The notes beneath the pieces were generated by a model. It did not search any database. It was not told the DNA's origin and was given only the letters and a program-made list of their open reading frames with translations. This document shows, piece by piece, positions 43,107 through 54,656 of a DNA stretch of 64,000 nt; position 1 is the stretch's first letter; each line of letters starts with the position of its first letter. Position numbers and translations under genes: made by a program. This stretch comes from Portulaca oleracea (taxonomy: Eukaryota > Streptophyta > Magnoliopsida > Caryophyllales > Portulacaceae), in NCBI GenBank assembly GCA_029582165.1, contig CM055888.1:12096001-12160000 (forward strand), in the 5' to 3' direction.

Positions 43107-46100
43107 TGTAATAACCCACCCCAAAATCATGTTTAATTACTTATTAATCACAGTAATTATCTAAATCGCGTTATAATTTATTTTTTTTCGCGTTTATTTT
43201 ATTATTTATCAACGTACTCGTTTATTTATAGTTATCGGTGACAAGTCTCGCGCAGGAGATGGCTAAGGTGCCGAATTATCGGCTTAAAAGTTACTTTACA
43301 TATTTGTTCTATAAGTTAAAGTATTTCAGTTTATACGTTTTACGTTATAAATTTACTTACCGAGAATCGGTTACGAATTACTTGTTCCGATTTATATATA
43401 TATATTTTACCGTTCCAATTTTAATTTCTTACATTTTAATCCCTTACATAATTTCAAGAGGTAATTTTCCACCTTATTATTTTAATTCAAGTGTCATTGT
43501 ATTTTATTTTTATGTTACCCAATTATTATCGATATATTTTATTTCCTACAAAAACCCGATATTTCAAGTTACTACCTCGATTACCATTTAATTACTCCTA
43601 ATGTTATCATCCTATTATTATTTTTAATTAAGGTTTTAATCTCATTTATTGTTAGCATTGGTAATTGGATGATAGTTTTAAGTGTGTTTTAAATGTTTAG
43701 TAGAAGGGGGTCTCAATACACCTCACTTCTTTTCAAATTTGAACCAAACTAATTACTTTTAATTTATTTACTTAAAACTAATTTATTAAAGTTGTATTTT
43801 CAGATTTTAATTAAGTTAGTATTGGTGTTTTAAATTAAGTGAGGGAGTATACAATAGTAGTAGTAGAAGTGGGAGGCTCATTTCAACTCAATTCAACACC
43901 CATCTCATTTTCTCTCACTACACTCTCAAACTCTCAAACTCCTCCCTCTCCCTCCTCTTGGTGTCCACTCCCAGCCAGCTCCGGCCAGTTTCCGGCCACT
44001 TTTCCGGCCAGCCGGCGGTTTCCGCGCATGCATCCCCTCTTCCTCTCTCTTGTGTTTTCATCCATTTTTAACTCCAAGGGTAATCTCTCAAACCCCACTT
44101 CAATTTCTTTCAAACCTAATCTGAAATTCTATGTTTAATTTATGTTTCTTTGGTGAATTCCATCTCTTTTACTCTCTTTATTCATGAATTCAAGTATATA
44201 ATTGTTGTGGTTAAGTTAGGGTTTGAGTTTCAAGTTTATGCATGTGTGTTTGGATGAGTTTTGAGAGGTTCTTGTTGAATTCATGGTGGATGATGAATTA
44301 GTGTTGATGCATGTGGATTTCTTGTGAGTTTTTATGTGTTTAAGGGCTGAGATATTGTTGTGAGTTTATGAATTAAGAGTTATCATGCTTAAATTGGGTG
44401 AATTTGTGAGTTTTGGAGCAAGAGTTCAAGAGTGTGTTTATCATGTGAAGTTAATGTTTAATCCATGGATGCATGTGGTTTTCAAGGCCTTTGATGAAGA
44501 GTTTTTCATGGTTTATATTCTGGAAATATGGTGGATTAAGGCTAGATGAAATTTGGTTAAGTTTTAATATGATTAAGAGTGGGAAAATCCAATTAAAAGA
44601 TGAGTTTTAGGTGTTTTAGCTACTGTTTTCAATTCTGGAAATTTACAGAATTATAAAAGTGAGATTTTTGCCCAAATTTATACTCCATTGGATAGCTTAA
44701 GGTGTTAGCAAACCATAGGCTTTGGAATTTCGAATTTCCGACATGTATAGCCCGAGTTACGACCAAAACCGTAACCTCACGTTTTTAAATACGAATTCTG
44801 AGTCAGTGTTTTGAGGGCTGTTTTTCATCCTTTTGGAGACCTCTTTGGTTTTTATGGTAAACATGAAAGTTTTAGGCCATGTAGCAAGCTTTCCGGAAAG
44901 GTATGGTTCTTTGTCATCCGATATCGGAAGTGTGAGTTACGACCCCGGGAAACCGGGCTGTCCAGAATGGTTTTCTGCTCAAAATAACCTTTGTAAATTA
45001 TTAGCTTTTGGGCCTCAAATCAACCCAATGAGGGGTTCTAGGTATAAATGAGTCATGGATATATATTGTCATTATAGAGTTATGTGTTTAAGGCTAAATG
45101 TACCATCTTGGAGTCCTAAGTCAGTCTTATGTATACTCTTCAAGAGCTAATGTGTTAGTAAGTCCTTATTTCCTATATTTCTTTAAGTATCGTGTTCAAT
45201 ATCTTTGCTCTAGCTAAAAGCTCTTTCTAGCTTGATAATCTCTAATGTTATCCAATTCATTCCTCATTTCATCACTCATTTCATAGTTCATTAATCCAAG
45301 CTTGCTTTTATTCACATTTGGACATGTATATCTTGCTCCATTTCGTCTTTTCATTCCATATCGTATTATCAAACCATAGTTGAACTCATTATTTTCGCAT
45401 CCGAGCTTCCAATTTATAATCATCCTATTCCTCATTGATTCAAGCCTATTCTCTTGTATTCAAGTCCTTTTATTTGAATCACCTTTTACATCATACTTCT
45501 CATGTATTTTCGACCCGAAAAGCTTAAAGTTTCATATATTCAGCTTCTGTCCGGGCCCATTTTGGGGCCCTTCCACTCATTTTTAGCTTCTGGTTCTGTT
45601 GACAAAGTTGTAGATTATGATTTTCTCTATTCCGAGATGTACTCTTTTACTTTGTTTCGATTTTCCTAACTCAAGTTATGCTATAAACACTATTTTACTA
45701 TAACCTGAAATTTTATTCTCAAAAAGTTACTTCATGTTAATTATTAAGTTTCTAAACTTATAAATCTAATTTAGAACTTTATTCGGTTCTTCATTTATAC
45801 TTATTCTTATCTTAGTTGACAAGTTCCCAAAGCCGTCTGCCGAGTAGCCATTAAAGACTTTAGCGTTCCAAGGTACGCAAATTGTCCAGCTTTTACGTTT
45901 AAGTTATACTCATAGTTCATGTATTTCATGCTATGTCAAGTTCCATGAATTTCAATATCTTTACATCTTTTAGTGGACCCGCATTTTATGCTTATGATAA
46001 CATCCATGTTTTAGCACTCCTGATCAGAGTGCCTTGACCTGGCCAGTGTCGACTGTTTAACAGTCAATCATTCCAAGTATAGATCAACTTGGGCATACGC

Positions 46101-46682
46101 GTGTGTGAGGTGCTTGCACCGATCGTAAGGGTCCCACTTACTCTCTATTTTCATGAATTTATGTTTATGCTTATGTTTATGTTCACGTCGTTCAAGTCTT
46201 TTTTTTTAACCCCTTCCCCGTTTTCGAAATGATTTTAAATGCCGGCACTAAAACCGTTTTCGAACGGTTTACGTGCTGGAGGTTTACGTACTGAGTGTCT
46301 TCCCACTCACCTTTGCGTGTTTTAATGTTTTGTTTTAGGAGGTTCGAGCTCCCAAGGCAAGGATAAGGCAGTTGCAAAGTAGTTCAAGGCTATCGAGGTA
46401 GTTCTCCATGGAGTCCATCAGTAGTCAAGGACAAGCAGGATTTCTTATTGGAGTTGTTTAGTTTAAGTTATGTTTAAGTTGTTGTACTTTATCCAAAGAT
46501 TGTATAAGTTTATGTGAAGGTTGTTAAGTTGGTTTGTGGTTTTGGAAGTTCTTTGATGTGGTTGCCTTGTCTCTTTTGGGAGACGGCGGTAATGCTTCGA
46601 CCTAAGGTGTTCCGCTGCGCTAATCGTGGGCTTAGGGTCTTTAAGTGGAGTTTAACCCCGTGATTAAGGTTGGGGCGTTACA
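43107..46682 (+). repeat. Complete LTR of the innermost retrotransposon
   Basis: Terminal TG and CA are intact. Bases 44820-46640 are repeated at 47057-48863. TATA-like and CT-rich stretches lie around 43840-44050, followed by a leader-like region. Apparent open frames (for example 44833-45051) recur identically in both LTRs and are not genes. Confidence 0.85.
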
Positions 46683-47056
46683 GTTGTGGTATCAGAGCCC
46701 AGGTTTTGGTTTAGTATTTGGGAATTATAGGATTTCTTAAGTTATGGATCCTCCCTTAAGGAGAAAGATAGGCATGTGAGTACAAGCCTTTACATGATGA
46801 GTATGAGTATGTTAGGTGATATGTTGGGAATTGTTGGTGAGCTTGAAGCTCTATATATTGGGTTAGTATGTAAATTGTGCTTCCGTGCAGGTTTTCAAGA
46901 CTTTGTAAATTTGGGAGTAGTTCTAATTACAGGGGAGGTGCTGCCGAAATTCTCCCAGGATTTTAAGAAAGTTTTAGTCAAAATCCGTAAGGGGGAAACT
47001 AGGTAAAATGAGTTGAGCCTAGTAATATATGTAAGAAGAGTATTTGGGAATACATG

Positions 47057-48863
47057 GTTTTTCGTCCTTTTGGAGACCTCTTTGGTTTTTATGGTAAACA
47101 TGAAAGTTTTAGGCCATGTAGCAAGCTTTCCGGAAAGGTATGGTTCTTTGTCATCCGATATCGGAAGTGTGAGTTACGACCCCGGGAAACCGGGCTGTCC
47201 AGAATGGTTTTCTGCTCAAAATAACCTTTGTAAATTATTAGCTTTTGGGCCTCAAATCAACCCAATGAGGGGTTCTAGGTATAAATGAGTCATGGATATA
47301 TATTGTCATTATAGAGTTATGTGTTTAAGGCTAAATGTACCATCTTGGAGTCCTAAGTAAGTCTTATGTATACTCTTCAAGAGCTAATGTGTTAGTAAGT
47401 CCTTATTTCCTATATTTCTTTAAGTATCGTGTTCAATATCTTTGCTCTAGCTAAAAGCTCTTTCTAGCTTGATAATCTCTAATGTTATCCAATTCATTCC
47501 TCATTTCATCACTCATTTCATAGTTCATTAATCCAAGCTTGCTTTTATTCACATTTGGACATGTATATCTTGCTCCATTTCGTCTTTTCATTCCATATCG
47601 TATTATCAAACCATAGTTGAACTCATTATTTTCGCATCCGAGCTTCCAATTTATAATCATCCTATTCCTCATTGATTCAAGCCTATTCTCTTGTATTCAA
47701 GTCCTTTTATTTGAATCACCTTTTACACCATACTTCTCATGTATTTTCGACCCGAAAAGCTTAAAGTTTCATATATTCAGCTTCTTTCCGGGCCCATTTT
47801 GGGGCCCTTCCACTCATTTTTAGCTTCTGGTTCTGTTGACAAAGTTGTAGATTATGATTTTCTCTATTCCGAGATGTACTCTTTTACTTTGTTTCGATTT
47901 TCCTAACTCAAGTTATGCTATAAACACTATTTTACTATAACCTGAAATTTTATTCTCAAAAAGTTACTTCATGTTAATTATTAAGTTTCTAAACTTATAA
48001 ATCTAATTTAGAACTTTATTCGGTTCTTCGTTTCTACTTATTCTTATCTTAGTTGACAAGTTCCCAAAGTCGTCTCTGCCGAGTCGCCATTAAAGACTTT
48101 AGCGCCCAAGGTGCAAAATTGTCCAAATTTTTACGTTTAAGTTATACTCATAGTTCATGTATTTCATGCTATGTCAAGTTCCATGAATTTCAATATCTTT
48201 ACATCTTTTAGTGGACCCGCATTTTATGCTTATGATAACATCCATGTTTTAGCACTCGATCGAGTGCCTTGATTCGCGATGTCGATCGTTAATACCAATC
48301 ATTCCAAGTATAGATCAACTTGGGTATACGCGCGTGTGTGAGGTGCTTGCACCGATCGTAAGGGTCCCACTTACTCTCTATTTTCATGAATTTATGTTTA
48401 TGCTTATGTTTATGTTCACGCTGCTCAAGTCTTTTTTTAACCCCTTCCCGCTTTGAAATGATTTTAAATGCCGGCACTAAAACCGTTTTCGAACGGTTTA
48501 CGTGCTGGAGGTTTACGTACTGAGTGTCTCCCCACTCACCTTTGCGTGTTTTAATGTTTTGTTTTAGGAGGTTCGAGCTCCCAAGGCAAGGATAAGGCAG
48601 TTGCAAAGTAGTTCAAGGCTATCGAGGTAGTTCTCCATGGAGTCCATCAGTCGACAAGCAGGATTTCTTATTGGAGTTGTTTAGTTTAAGTTATGTTTAA
48701 GTTGTTGTACTTTATCCAAAGATTGTATAAGTTTATGTGAAGGTTGTTAAGTTGGTTTGTGGTTTTGGAAGTTCTTTGATGTGGTTGCCTTGTCTCTTTT
48801 GGGAGACGGCGGTAATGCTTCGACCTAAGGTGTTCCGCTGCGCTAATCGCGGGCTTAGGGTCT
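47057..48863 (+). repeat. Partial second LTR of the innermost retrotransposon
   Basis: Direct repeat of 44820-46640 with scattered small differences (for example a shorter segment near 48080 and 48640). It starts abruptly at TTTTTCGTCC and stops at GGGTCT, directly joined to the Maximus coding sequence. Confidence 0.88.
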
Positions 48864-49380
48864 GTTTGCCTCTAGTACATGCATCACATACTTTGTCACG
48901 AATGAAATTTTGAGATGGTAGTCCTCTAACCAAGCCTAGGTGTTTTAGCTTTTGAAGGGTTTTCATGTTCACATGTCCCAGTCTACGATGCCATAACCAG
49001 GTTTCATCTGATGCAACTCTAAGACAGGTGAGGTCCTTTGTCATATGATCACTGAGGTCAATAACATACACATTGTTCATTCGATGACCTCTAAGGACTA
49101 TTTCATGAGATTCTTTTTCTACGACGCATGAGTTCTTATTGAACCAGACTTTGTGACCTCTATCACAAAACTGAGAAATACTTAAAAGATTATACTCTAA
49201 ACCTTCTACATAATATACATCATTTATACAGTTGATTGTGTCCTTACCGACCTTGCCGACTCCAAGGATCTTCCCTTGGCTTTTGTCTCCAAACGTTACC
49301 TTCCCACTTCTGATGTCCTTGAGTTCTCTGAATTTGGTTGGATCTCCAGTCATGTGTCTCGAGCATCCGCTGTCCAAATA
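48864..49380 (-). pseudogene. Maximus protease and integrase N-terminus, cut by an insertion
   Basis: Protease motif LDSGCSRHMTGDPTKF, then KVTFGDKSQGKILGVGKV. The GAG-pre-integrase zinc region reads ETWLWHRRLGHVNMKTLQKL and KVCDACTRGKQT, which holds the H-H-C-C residues. Directly after KQT the frame enters the foreign insert at 48863. A TGA stands a few codons before LDSGC, where the family has a tryptophan codon. Confidence 0.88.
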
Positions 49381-51007
49381 TCAGCGGTCGTTGTGAGCCC
49401 TGAGACATACCTGCACTGAAGGACATTATACCTTTCTTTGCACCAGTAGGTTTATGAAAGGTTTCTTTGGTTGGGGGAACAGGTTTGTTGTTTGGCTTCT
49501 TTGGAACCCACTGTGTTTTGGTTCTTGGCTTTGGTATATTTGTGGGTTTATGAGGGGGTAAGATTTCTGGTTTGGTTTTGGGTGAACCATGTTTATCTGT
49601 AGAGGTTTTCTTCTCAGGATTTATGGTAGAATGAAATTGGTTTATTTCTTGATTGAGAGTAGAATTCAATTCTTTTCGATTCTGTATCATTTCATTTCTC
49701 ATGCTAACATTGTCAGAGGTAAGATTTTTTATTATCTCTAATTGAGTTTCAATGGTTTTGGAGTTTGTTTCAGCAATTCTAGTGAGATATTGTACTTTGT
49801 CGGTGAGGGTTACAATGTAATCATGCAGATTGAGTAATCTTGGTTTCAAATTATGTGGGGGACATTTCAGAAAGAGATTTGTAAATACCTCATCATCGTC
49901 ATCCGCCTGAGTTTCATCTGCTTGTGTTTCTGTAAGGTCCTTTGCCATAAGACAAAGATTGGCAATTTCCTTGGACTTACTTTCACTTTCATTGCCTTCA
50001 CTTTCACTCCATGTGGCAACCATGGCTTTGCCGCTCAATCTTTTTCCTCTGAAGTCACTTTGTTCCTTGACTTTCTTTACATGAGGACATTCCCTGACCA
50101 AGTGATCTGTTGCACCACAAGCAAAGCATTTATATTCATTATCATCCTTGGTTTGAATTTTACCTTTGGGTGAAGGTCGTTTAGAGGATGATTCTCTTAG
50201 GCAGCCACGGAATCTGGGATTCTTTCTGTATAATCGTCTGAAACCTTTAGCTAACATGACCATGGTTTCTTCATCATCATCCTCAGATTCTTCTTCTGGT
50301 TCTTTGGTGCTTTTGAGGGCAATGTCCTTGGTCTGGCTGCCTTCTGACAGTCGTATCTCATGTGCAAGGAGTTTGCCAATTAGCTCTTCAATTTTCAAGG
50401 TCTCTAGATCTTGAGCTTCTTCTATTGCCGTTACTTTTGGTCCCCACTTGTGCCTAGGAAGACATTGAAGAACCTTGTTCACTTGTTCTTCATTGGAATA
50501 GGATTTTCCGAGAGACTTGAGATGGTTGATAATTGCACTGAATCTTTTGAACATTGACTCAATGGATTCATTTTATTCCATCTTGAAGCTTTCATACTTT
50601 TGAACTAGTATGTTGACCTTGGTCTTCTTTACTTGGTTTGTTCCTTCATAGGTTGTGACCAAGTAGTTCCATATCTGCTGAGCTGTATCAAAATTAGACA
50701 CTCTTTCGAATTCATTAGAGTTAAGACTGCAAATTAAAAGATAATGTGCATGAGTATTTTTCTTTGCTCGTTCTTTTTCTTCAGGTGTATACTGTGATCT
50801 TAGTTTGTCACTTGTTGTTCCATCTTCAGCAGTCTTCTGGGGAGTAAGATAGTTTCCTTTGTTGACTACGTCCCAAATGTCCTCATCTTGATTTCTCAAG
50901 AAGATCTCCATTTGGCGCTTCCAAATTCTGTAGTTATCACCTGTCAGCAAAGGTGATCTGTTCCATGAACGTCCTTGACTTAAGTCTCCCATGTTGTGAT
51001 CTCCCAT
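49378..51007 (-). pseudogene. Maximus gag, one internal stop
   Basis: Starts at the ATG at 51007 (MGDHNMGDLSQGRSWNRSPL). The capsid-like N-terminal part includes LTGDNYRIWKRQMEIFLRNQ and YLLICSLNSNEFERVSNF. A TAA at 50573-50575 interrupts the frame, which then reads on unbroken through a UBN2-like region and the zinc knuckle CFACGATDHLVRECPHVKK (C-X2-C-X4-H-X4-C, all four ligands present) to a basic Pro/Lys-rich tail. Just before the protease it goes out of frame at about 49380-49420. Gag would build the particle; here a single nonsense mutation and one indel are enough to inactivate it. Confidence 0.88.
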
Positions 51008-51067
51008 GATCTTTGCCACAGAGCGATTAGTCTCTGAATTTTCAGTGGACCAAGCTCTGATACCAAT

Positions 51068-51928
51068 TGAAAGAACCCTAGAGGGGGGTGAATAGGGTTA
51101 TGAAAATTTCTGCAAAGTTGGATCACTTGGTAAACCCTAGAGATTAAGGGTTCACACAATTCAATAGCTGATAAAGATATAAAGGACAATAAGATAGATA
51201 TGAATAACCTCCTTTATTTTAGTTAATTGAATGACGTTGATTGTTGCCTAAGGTGAAGGACCTTAGGGTTACAGAGAACCAAGCGCCTTACAAAGGACGC
51301 TTCTTATTTCTGGAGAATTACACCCACCAATTCACAGTTTGGCGTTTACACAAATTGAATCCTAATTCCGTCTAGGATTCAAACTCGAAAGCCTAACACA
51401 ACTCTAGATCCGTTTAGAGTTTGATAGCACTCTCAAAACATGCGAACACTCTCAAACACAAGAACACACTCTTTGTTTGAACAGACGATTGCTTCCGTGG
51501 AATCGATGATCCTTTGTTCGGGATTGTTTCTTCAATTTATAGATGTTGTCGATTCTGTGCAGAATGCAGTCGTTGGAATTTGATTCTGCAAGATACTTGC
51601 TCTCATTAGCTTTGCCTTTTCTTCGGATTTGCTTCCACATTCTTTCCTTCCTTGTGTGATTTCCAGAATATCCATGTTTGCCTTCTTTCAAAATTCTTGC
51701 TGGATTGTTTCCTGCATTGTGCATAGTAGTAAACGATTAGTTCTTTTAAGAGATTGGATCAATTGGTTAAGCTTTATTTCTTAGAAAAACTTCCCTGATT
51801 TGGCTTCCTTTGTCTTTCACGTCAAAACCCAGTGTCTGTGCTGAATGACCTTGAGGCACAGTTTGCTGAATGTCCTTTAGCAACATCAATGTTAAGGACC
51901 TTGAACCTGTAAAGAGAGGGCTTCTACA
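51068..51928 (-). repeat. 5' LTR of the Maximus-type element
   Basis: 861 bases, colinear with 37597-38477 with few differences visible by eye; the main one is a gap of about 20 bases near 51135, where the other LTR reads GGACGTTAGTCCCTTAATC. The primer site lies three bases inside it. Confidence 0.92.
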
Positions 51929-53427
51929 GCTAATATTAAGTTTGTACTATTATTTTATGTACCTATTAATATTAATAAGTTCATGTTATTATGGAGTCAT
52001 TATGTGAAGTGTGTAATCTTAGTCTTTCATGCCCTTGCTAAGGTTTAGATGTTTTTGGGTTGGATTATGATGACTTTGGAAACCTAGAAATATGCTAGGA
52101 ACCCTAAAAGGGTAGTTATAGATGAGAATGCATGGTCTAGTATGTTATTGCATGTTACAAGGTTAGTTTAGTTGTAAGAAATTGTTAAGTTGGGGAAATG
52201 GTAGAATTTGTATGAATTAGCTATCGTGGAGAGTGAGTTTTAATTTTAGAAGTTATATTCGAATTCTAGGTCTGAGCGAGACAACGCGATAGTTAGCTCC
52301 CGTGTGTAAGTGTTGCAGTAAAGATAAGTTGTTCAGGTAATGTCTGTGTCCTAATCCCCTTTGGGATGCTCTTTTATCTGTTTTTTTATTTTAATCTGTT
52401 TTATGAAGCTTGCATCCCGCACGGGGATTTTCTGTAAAGTTAGACTGTCTGATTTGGATGTCTGCGAGTTGTTTTTCTGAGTTAAGTAAAACGTGGCAGT
52501 CTTTTAAACTCTGAATTTTATTCTGTCAGTTTTGGAAACTGGGTTGGGTTTTGTTTAAAGTCTGACGTCAATAATCAAAGTGAAACCATAAGTGGGTTGC
52601 GGGTAACGACCCTTAGACCAAGATCTGTTCCTGCAGGGGAGTTATCAAGAGTTCGGGGAGTCCTGATATTATTTCTGAGATTGTTCACACATCTGATTCT
52701 GTTTCTGGGACTGGCCATCCATTATGATTCTGAGGATTTGAGATCCTGTTCTGATTCTGATTCTAATATTCTGGAGATAGGCAAATCCCACCCGCATAAT
52801 AAAATTCTGATCTGTTTTCTGAGGAAAAGTTTACTATGTTTCTGATTTCTACTTACTCTGTTTCTGATTTATGATTCTGAGTTTAAAAAGGGTAATTGTG
52901 GTTTTTGGAGCATTGTTTTTTTCTGAGTTGGAAGTTGGTACTGTTGGTTTATAAGTTTTGTTATTTCTGAAACTCTAGTTATTTCTGGGTTAGGATTCAA
53001 ATGAGTTGCGAAAAGGTTTGACTTGTTCCCCTCCCCTAAAAGGTTTGAAATGATCTTTGAACTGTTTTGACAGTTAGGGGTAGACATTATTGAGGTTTCC
53101 CCCTCATGTTGTGAATGTTTTGTTTTCAGGTGACGATCAGTTATGTGATGGGAACGGGCTTTAGAAGTGAGGACGTTAGAGTTAGACGTTTCAAAAATAA
53201 AGTTTAGTTATGTTTAGACTTAAAGTTTAGTTAATGTTTAGTTTATGTTGTTCTAAAATTCGAAGTTCGTTTCGTTTGTTAAAATTGAAGTAAACAGTTA
53301 TCGCTTGTTGTTAGTTTCCCTTTCTTGCCTTGTATCTCTTCGGAGATACGACAGTAACGCCCAAGTAAATAAAGTTAATAAAAAGAAAAAAAATGAGTCT
53401 TCCGCTGTTAATTTCCGGGGCGTTACA
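51929..53427 (+). repeat. 5' LTR of the Ty3-type element, second part
   Basis: Resumes with the duplicated GCTAA (51929-51933) and is colinear with 56250-57810 of the 3' LTR, ending CGGGGCGTTACA. The apparent open frames inside (for example 52597-52845) recur in both LTRs and have no protein similarity I know, so they are not called as genes. Confidence 0.88.
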
Positions 53428-54656
53428 GAATGGTATCAGAGCTTTGGGTTACGACCTGGTAGCTTCTAAGTGTCTATTAGGTTTTAGTTAGAGCTTAGGA
53501 TGCTACGTTCGGAGTGATGAGTGTAGAATGGGGGAATGGGATGTGTGTCTCTTTCCGGGTTTTTTGCTTTTTGGACCCTGAACTTTGGGGGTATTTATTT
53601 TCTGGACCCCCATATTCAAAGTTTTTATTTTGAACTCTATACTTTGTGGACCCAAAAAATGTGGCCCAAAGTTAAGTTTGACTCCGGCGATGACCTAATT
53701 GTTGCCTAAACTTCCCGATATAGCCTTTTATCATTTTTTCCTTCTTTTGATTGTTGTTTTGTAATTGACTAGACTTTGACAGCTAAGGGTGTGTAAAATT
53801 CATGGTAAAAAACAGCAGGGTAAAAGTTAAATTTTGGTAACTTTTAGTAAATTTTGTAACTTTTTTGGTAAATTTATGCTCATATGTGGGTTGGAAATCG
53901 TGCAAGAAGAGGAAGAAGAAGTTGCGGCTGGAAAATTTTCGAAAGAAAAAAAAATCGATAATGGCTTTGAAATATGGGGGTCCATATTGTTGCCGTACAC
54001 AAAGTATAAGGTCCATATTGTTGCCGGAGACAAAGTATAGGGTCCAAAATATAAACTTTGAAATATGGGGGTCCAAAAAATAAATACCCCCAAAGTTCGC
54101 GGTCCAAAAAGCAAAAAACCCGTCTCTTTCCTGGTTTCCTTTCGTGTTATAAGTGCATGCTTGATTGTTTTTGACATCTGTTGGACGACATACCGCTGTC
54201 ATTGCTATGAGCACCCGACTCTAGCCTCTCTGGAAGATCTAAACCCTGAGGTGGGTAAGGAATATAGCCCCGAGGAGGGCCTGGAACCAGAAAAAGACCC
54301 TGACGAGGGATCGGAGGTGGAGGGAAGACCCGACCTACGAGGAGCAGATGCTAGGGATTCTAGATTATGAAGAAAAGTAACTTCAAAGAAATATCGTCCC
54401 TCTAGTAAAAGTGTGATGGGAGAACCATGCCACAATCGAAACCATTTATGAAGCCGAGGAGGAGATTGGATTGAGGTATCCACACCTATACAATGCATAA
54501 GGCACGTCGAGTTTCGAGGACGAAACTTTTTTGAAGAAGGTAATGATGTAAAACCTCGAGTTTTTGTTAAGGTCGCCGTTATTTTCCGTCTTAAAAAAAA
54601 ACCGTGAAGAATGAGTTTAAGTTTCGAGGACGAAACTTCTTTTAAGGGGGTAATGA
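53428..54656 (+). other. Short interior of the Ty3-type element
   Basis: Begins GAATGGTATCAGAGCTTTGG (primer site) and ends in TAAGGGGGTAATGA (polypurine tract). About 565 bases are a MITE (53557-54121). The remaining 660 bases hold only a scrap of gag/pol-like acidic coding (about 54210-54370) and two copies of GTTTCGAGGACGAAACTT at about 54508 and 54619, as if the pol 3' end were partly duplicated. Confidence 0.7.
53557..54121. mobile_element. Mutator-type MITE with 10-bp TSD
   Basis: Inverted ends: GGGTTTTTTGCTTTTTGGAC on the left and its complement on the right, continuing inward through CTGAACTTTGGGGGTATTTA. A perfect duplication GTCTCTTTCC lies at 53547-53556 and 54122-54131. The interior encodes no protein I recognise. 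The TSD length fits Mutator elements, as for the MITE at 8881-9431, but the TIR sequences of the two differ. Confidence 0.9.

Larger units (their letters stand above)
43107..48863 (+). mobile_element. Truncated long-LTR retrotransposon inside the Maximus integrase
   Basis: A full left LTR (43107-46682, TGTAATAACCCACCCC...GGGGCGTTACA, 3576 bases) is followed by the primer site TGGTATCAGAGCCC (46687-46700), 370 bases of interior and a partial second LTR (47057-48863) that lacks its first 1.7 kb and last 42 bases. The interior codes for nothing. The LTR ends are like those of the outer Ty3-type element, so a Tekay/Del-like lineage is likely, but the two are different families. Because the right end is missing, no TSD can be read. 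Confidence 0.85.
37597..51928 (-). mobile_element. SIRE/Maximus-type Copia element, nested in the Ty3-type 5' LTR
   Basis: LTRs at 37597-38477 and 51068-51928 run TGTAGAAGCCC...GGTTCTTTCA on the minus strand. A perfect TSD GCTAA flanks the element (37592-37596, 51929-51933) and the paralogous LTR at 56250 has it once, uninserted. The primer site TGGTATCAGAGC is the complement of 51053-51064. Order on the minus strand: gag, protease, integrase (interrupted by the insert 43107-48863), RT, RNase H, then an extra ORF and several polypurine tracts before the 3' LTR. An extra ORF and repeated tracts in this place are known features of Sireviruses. Stops and the insert make it defective. Confidence 0.92.

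Noticed and set aside
44833..45586. Open frames in the inner LTR repeated at 47013-47823
   Set aside because: Duplicates arise because both LTRs carry them; no protein similarity.
52597..52845. Open frame repeated at 56937-57185
   Set aside because: Same reason: part of the Ty3-type LTR pair, with rapid differences and no domain.
53827..54214. Overlapping frames on both strands
   Set aside because: They fall inside the palindromic MITE at 53557-54121, which creates mirrored frames.
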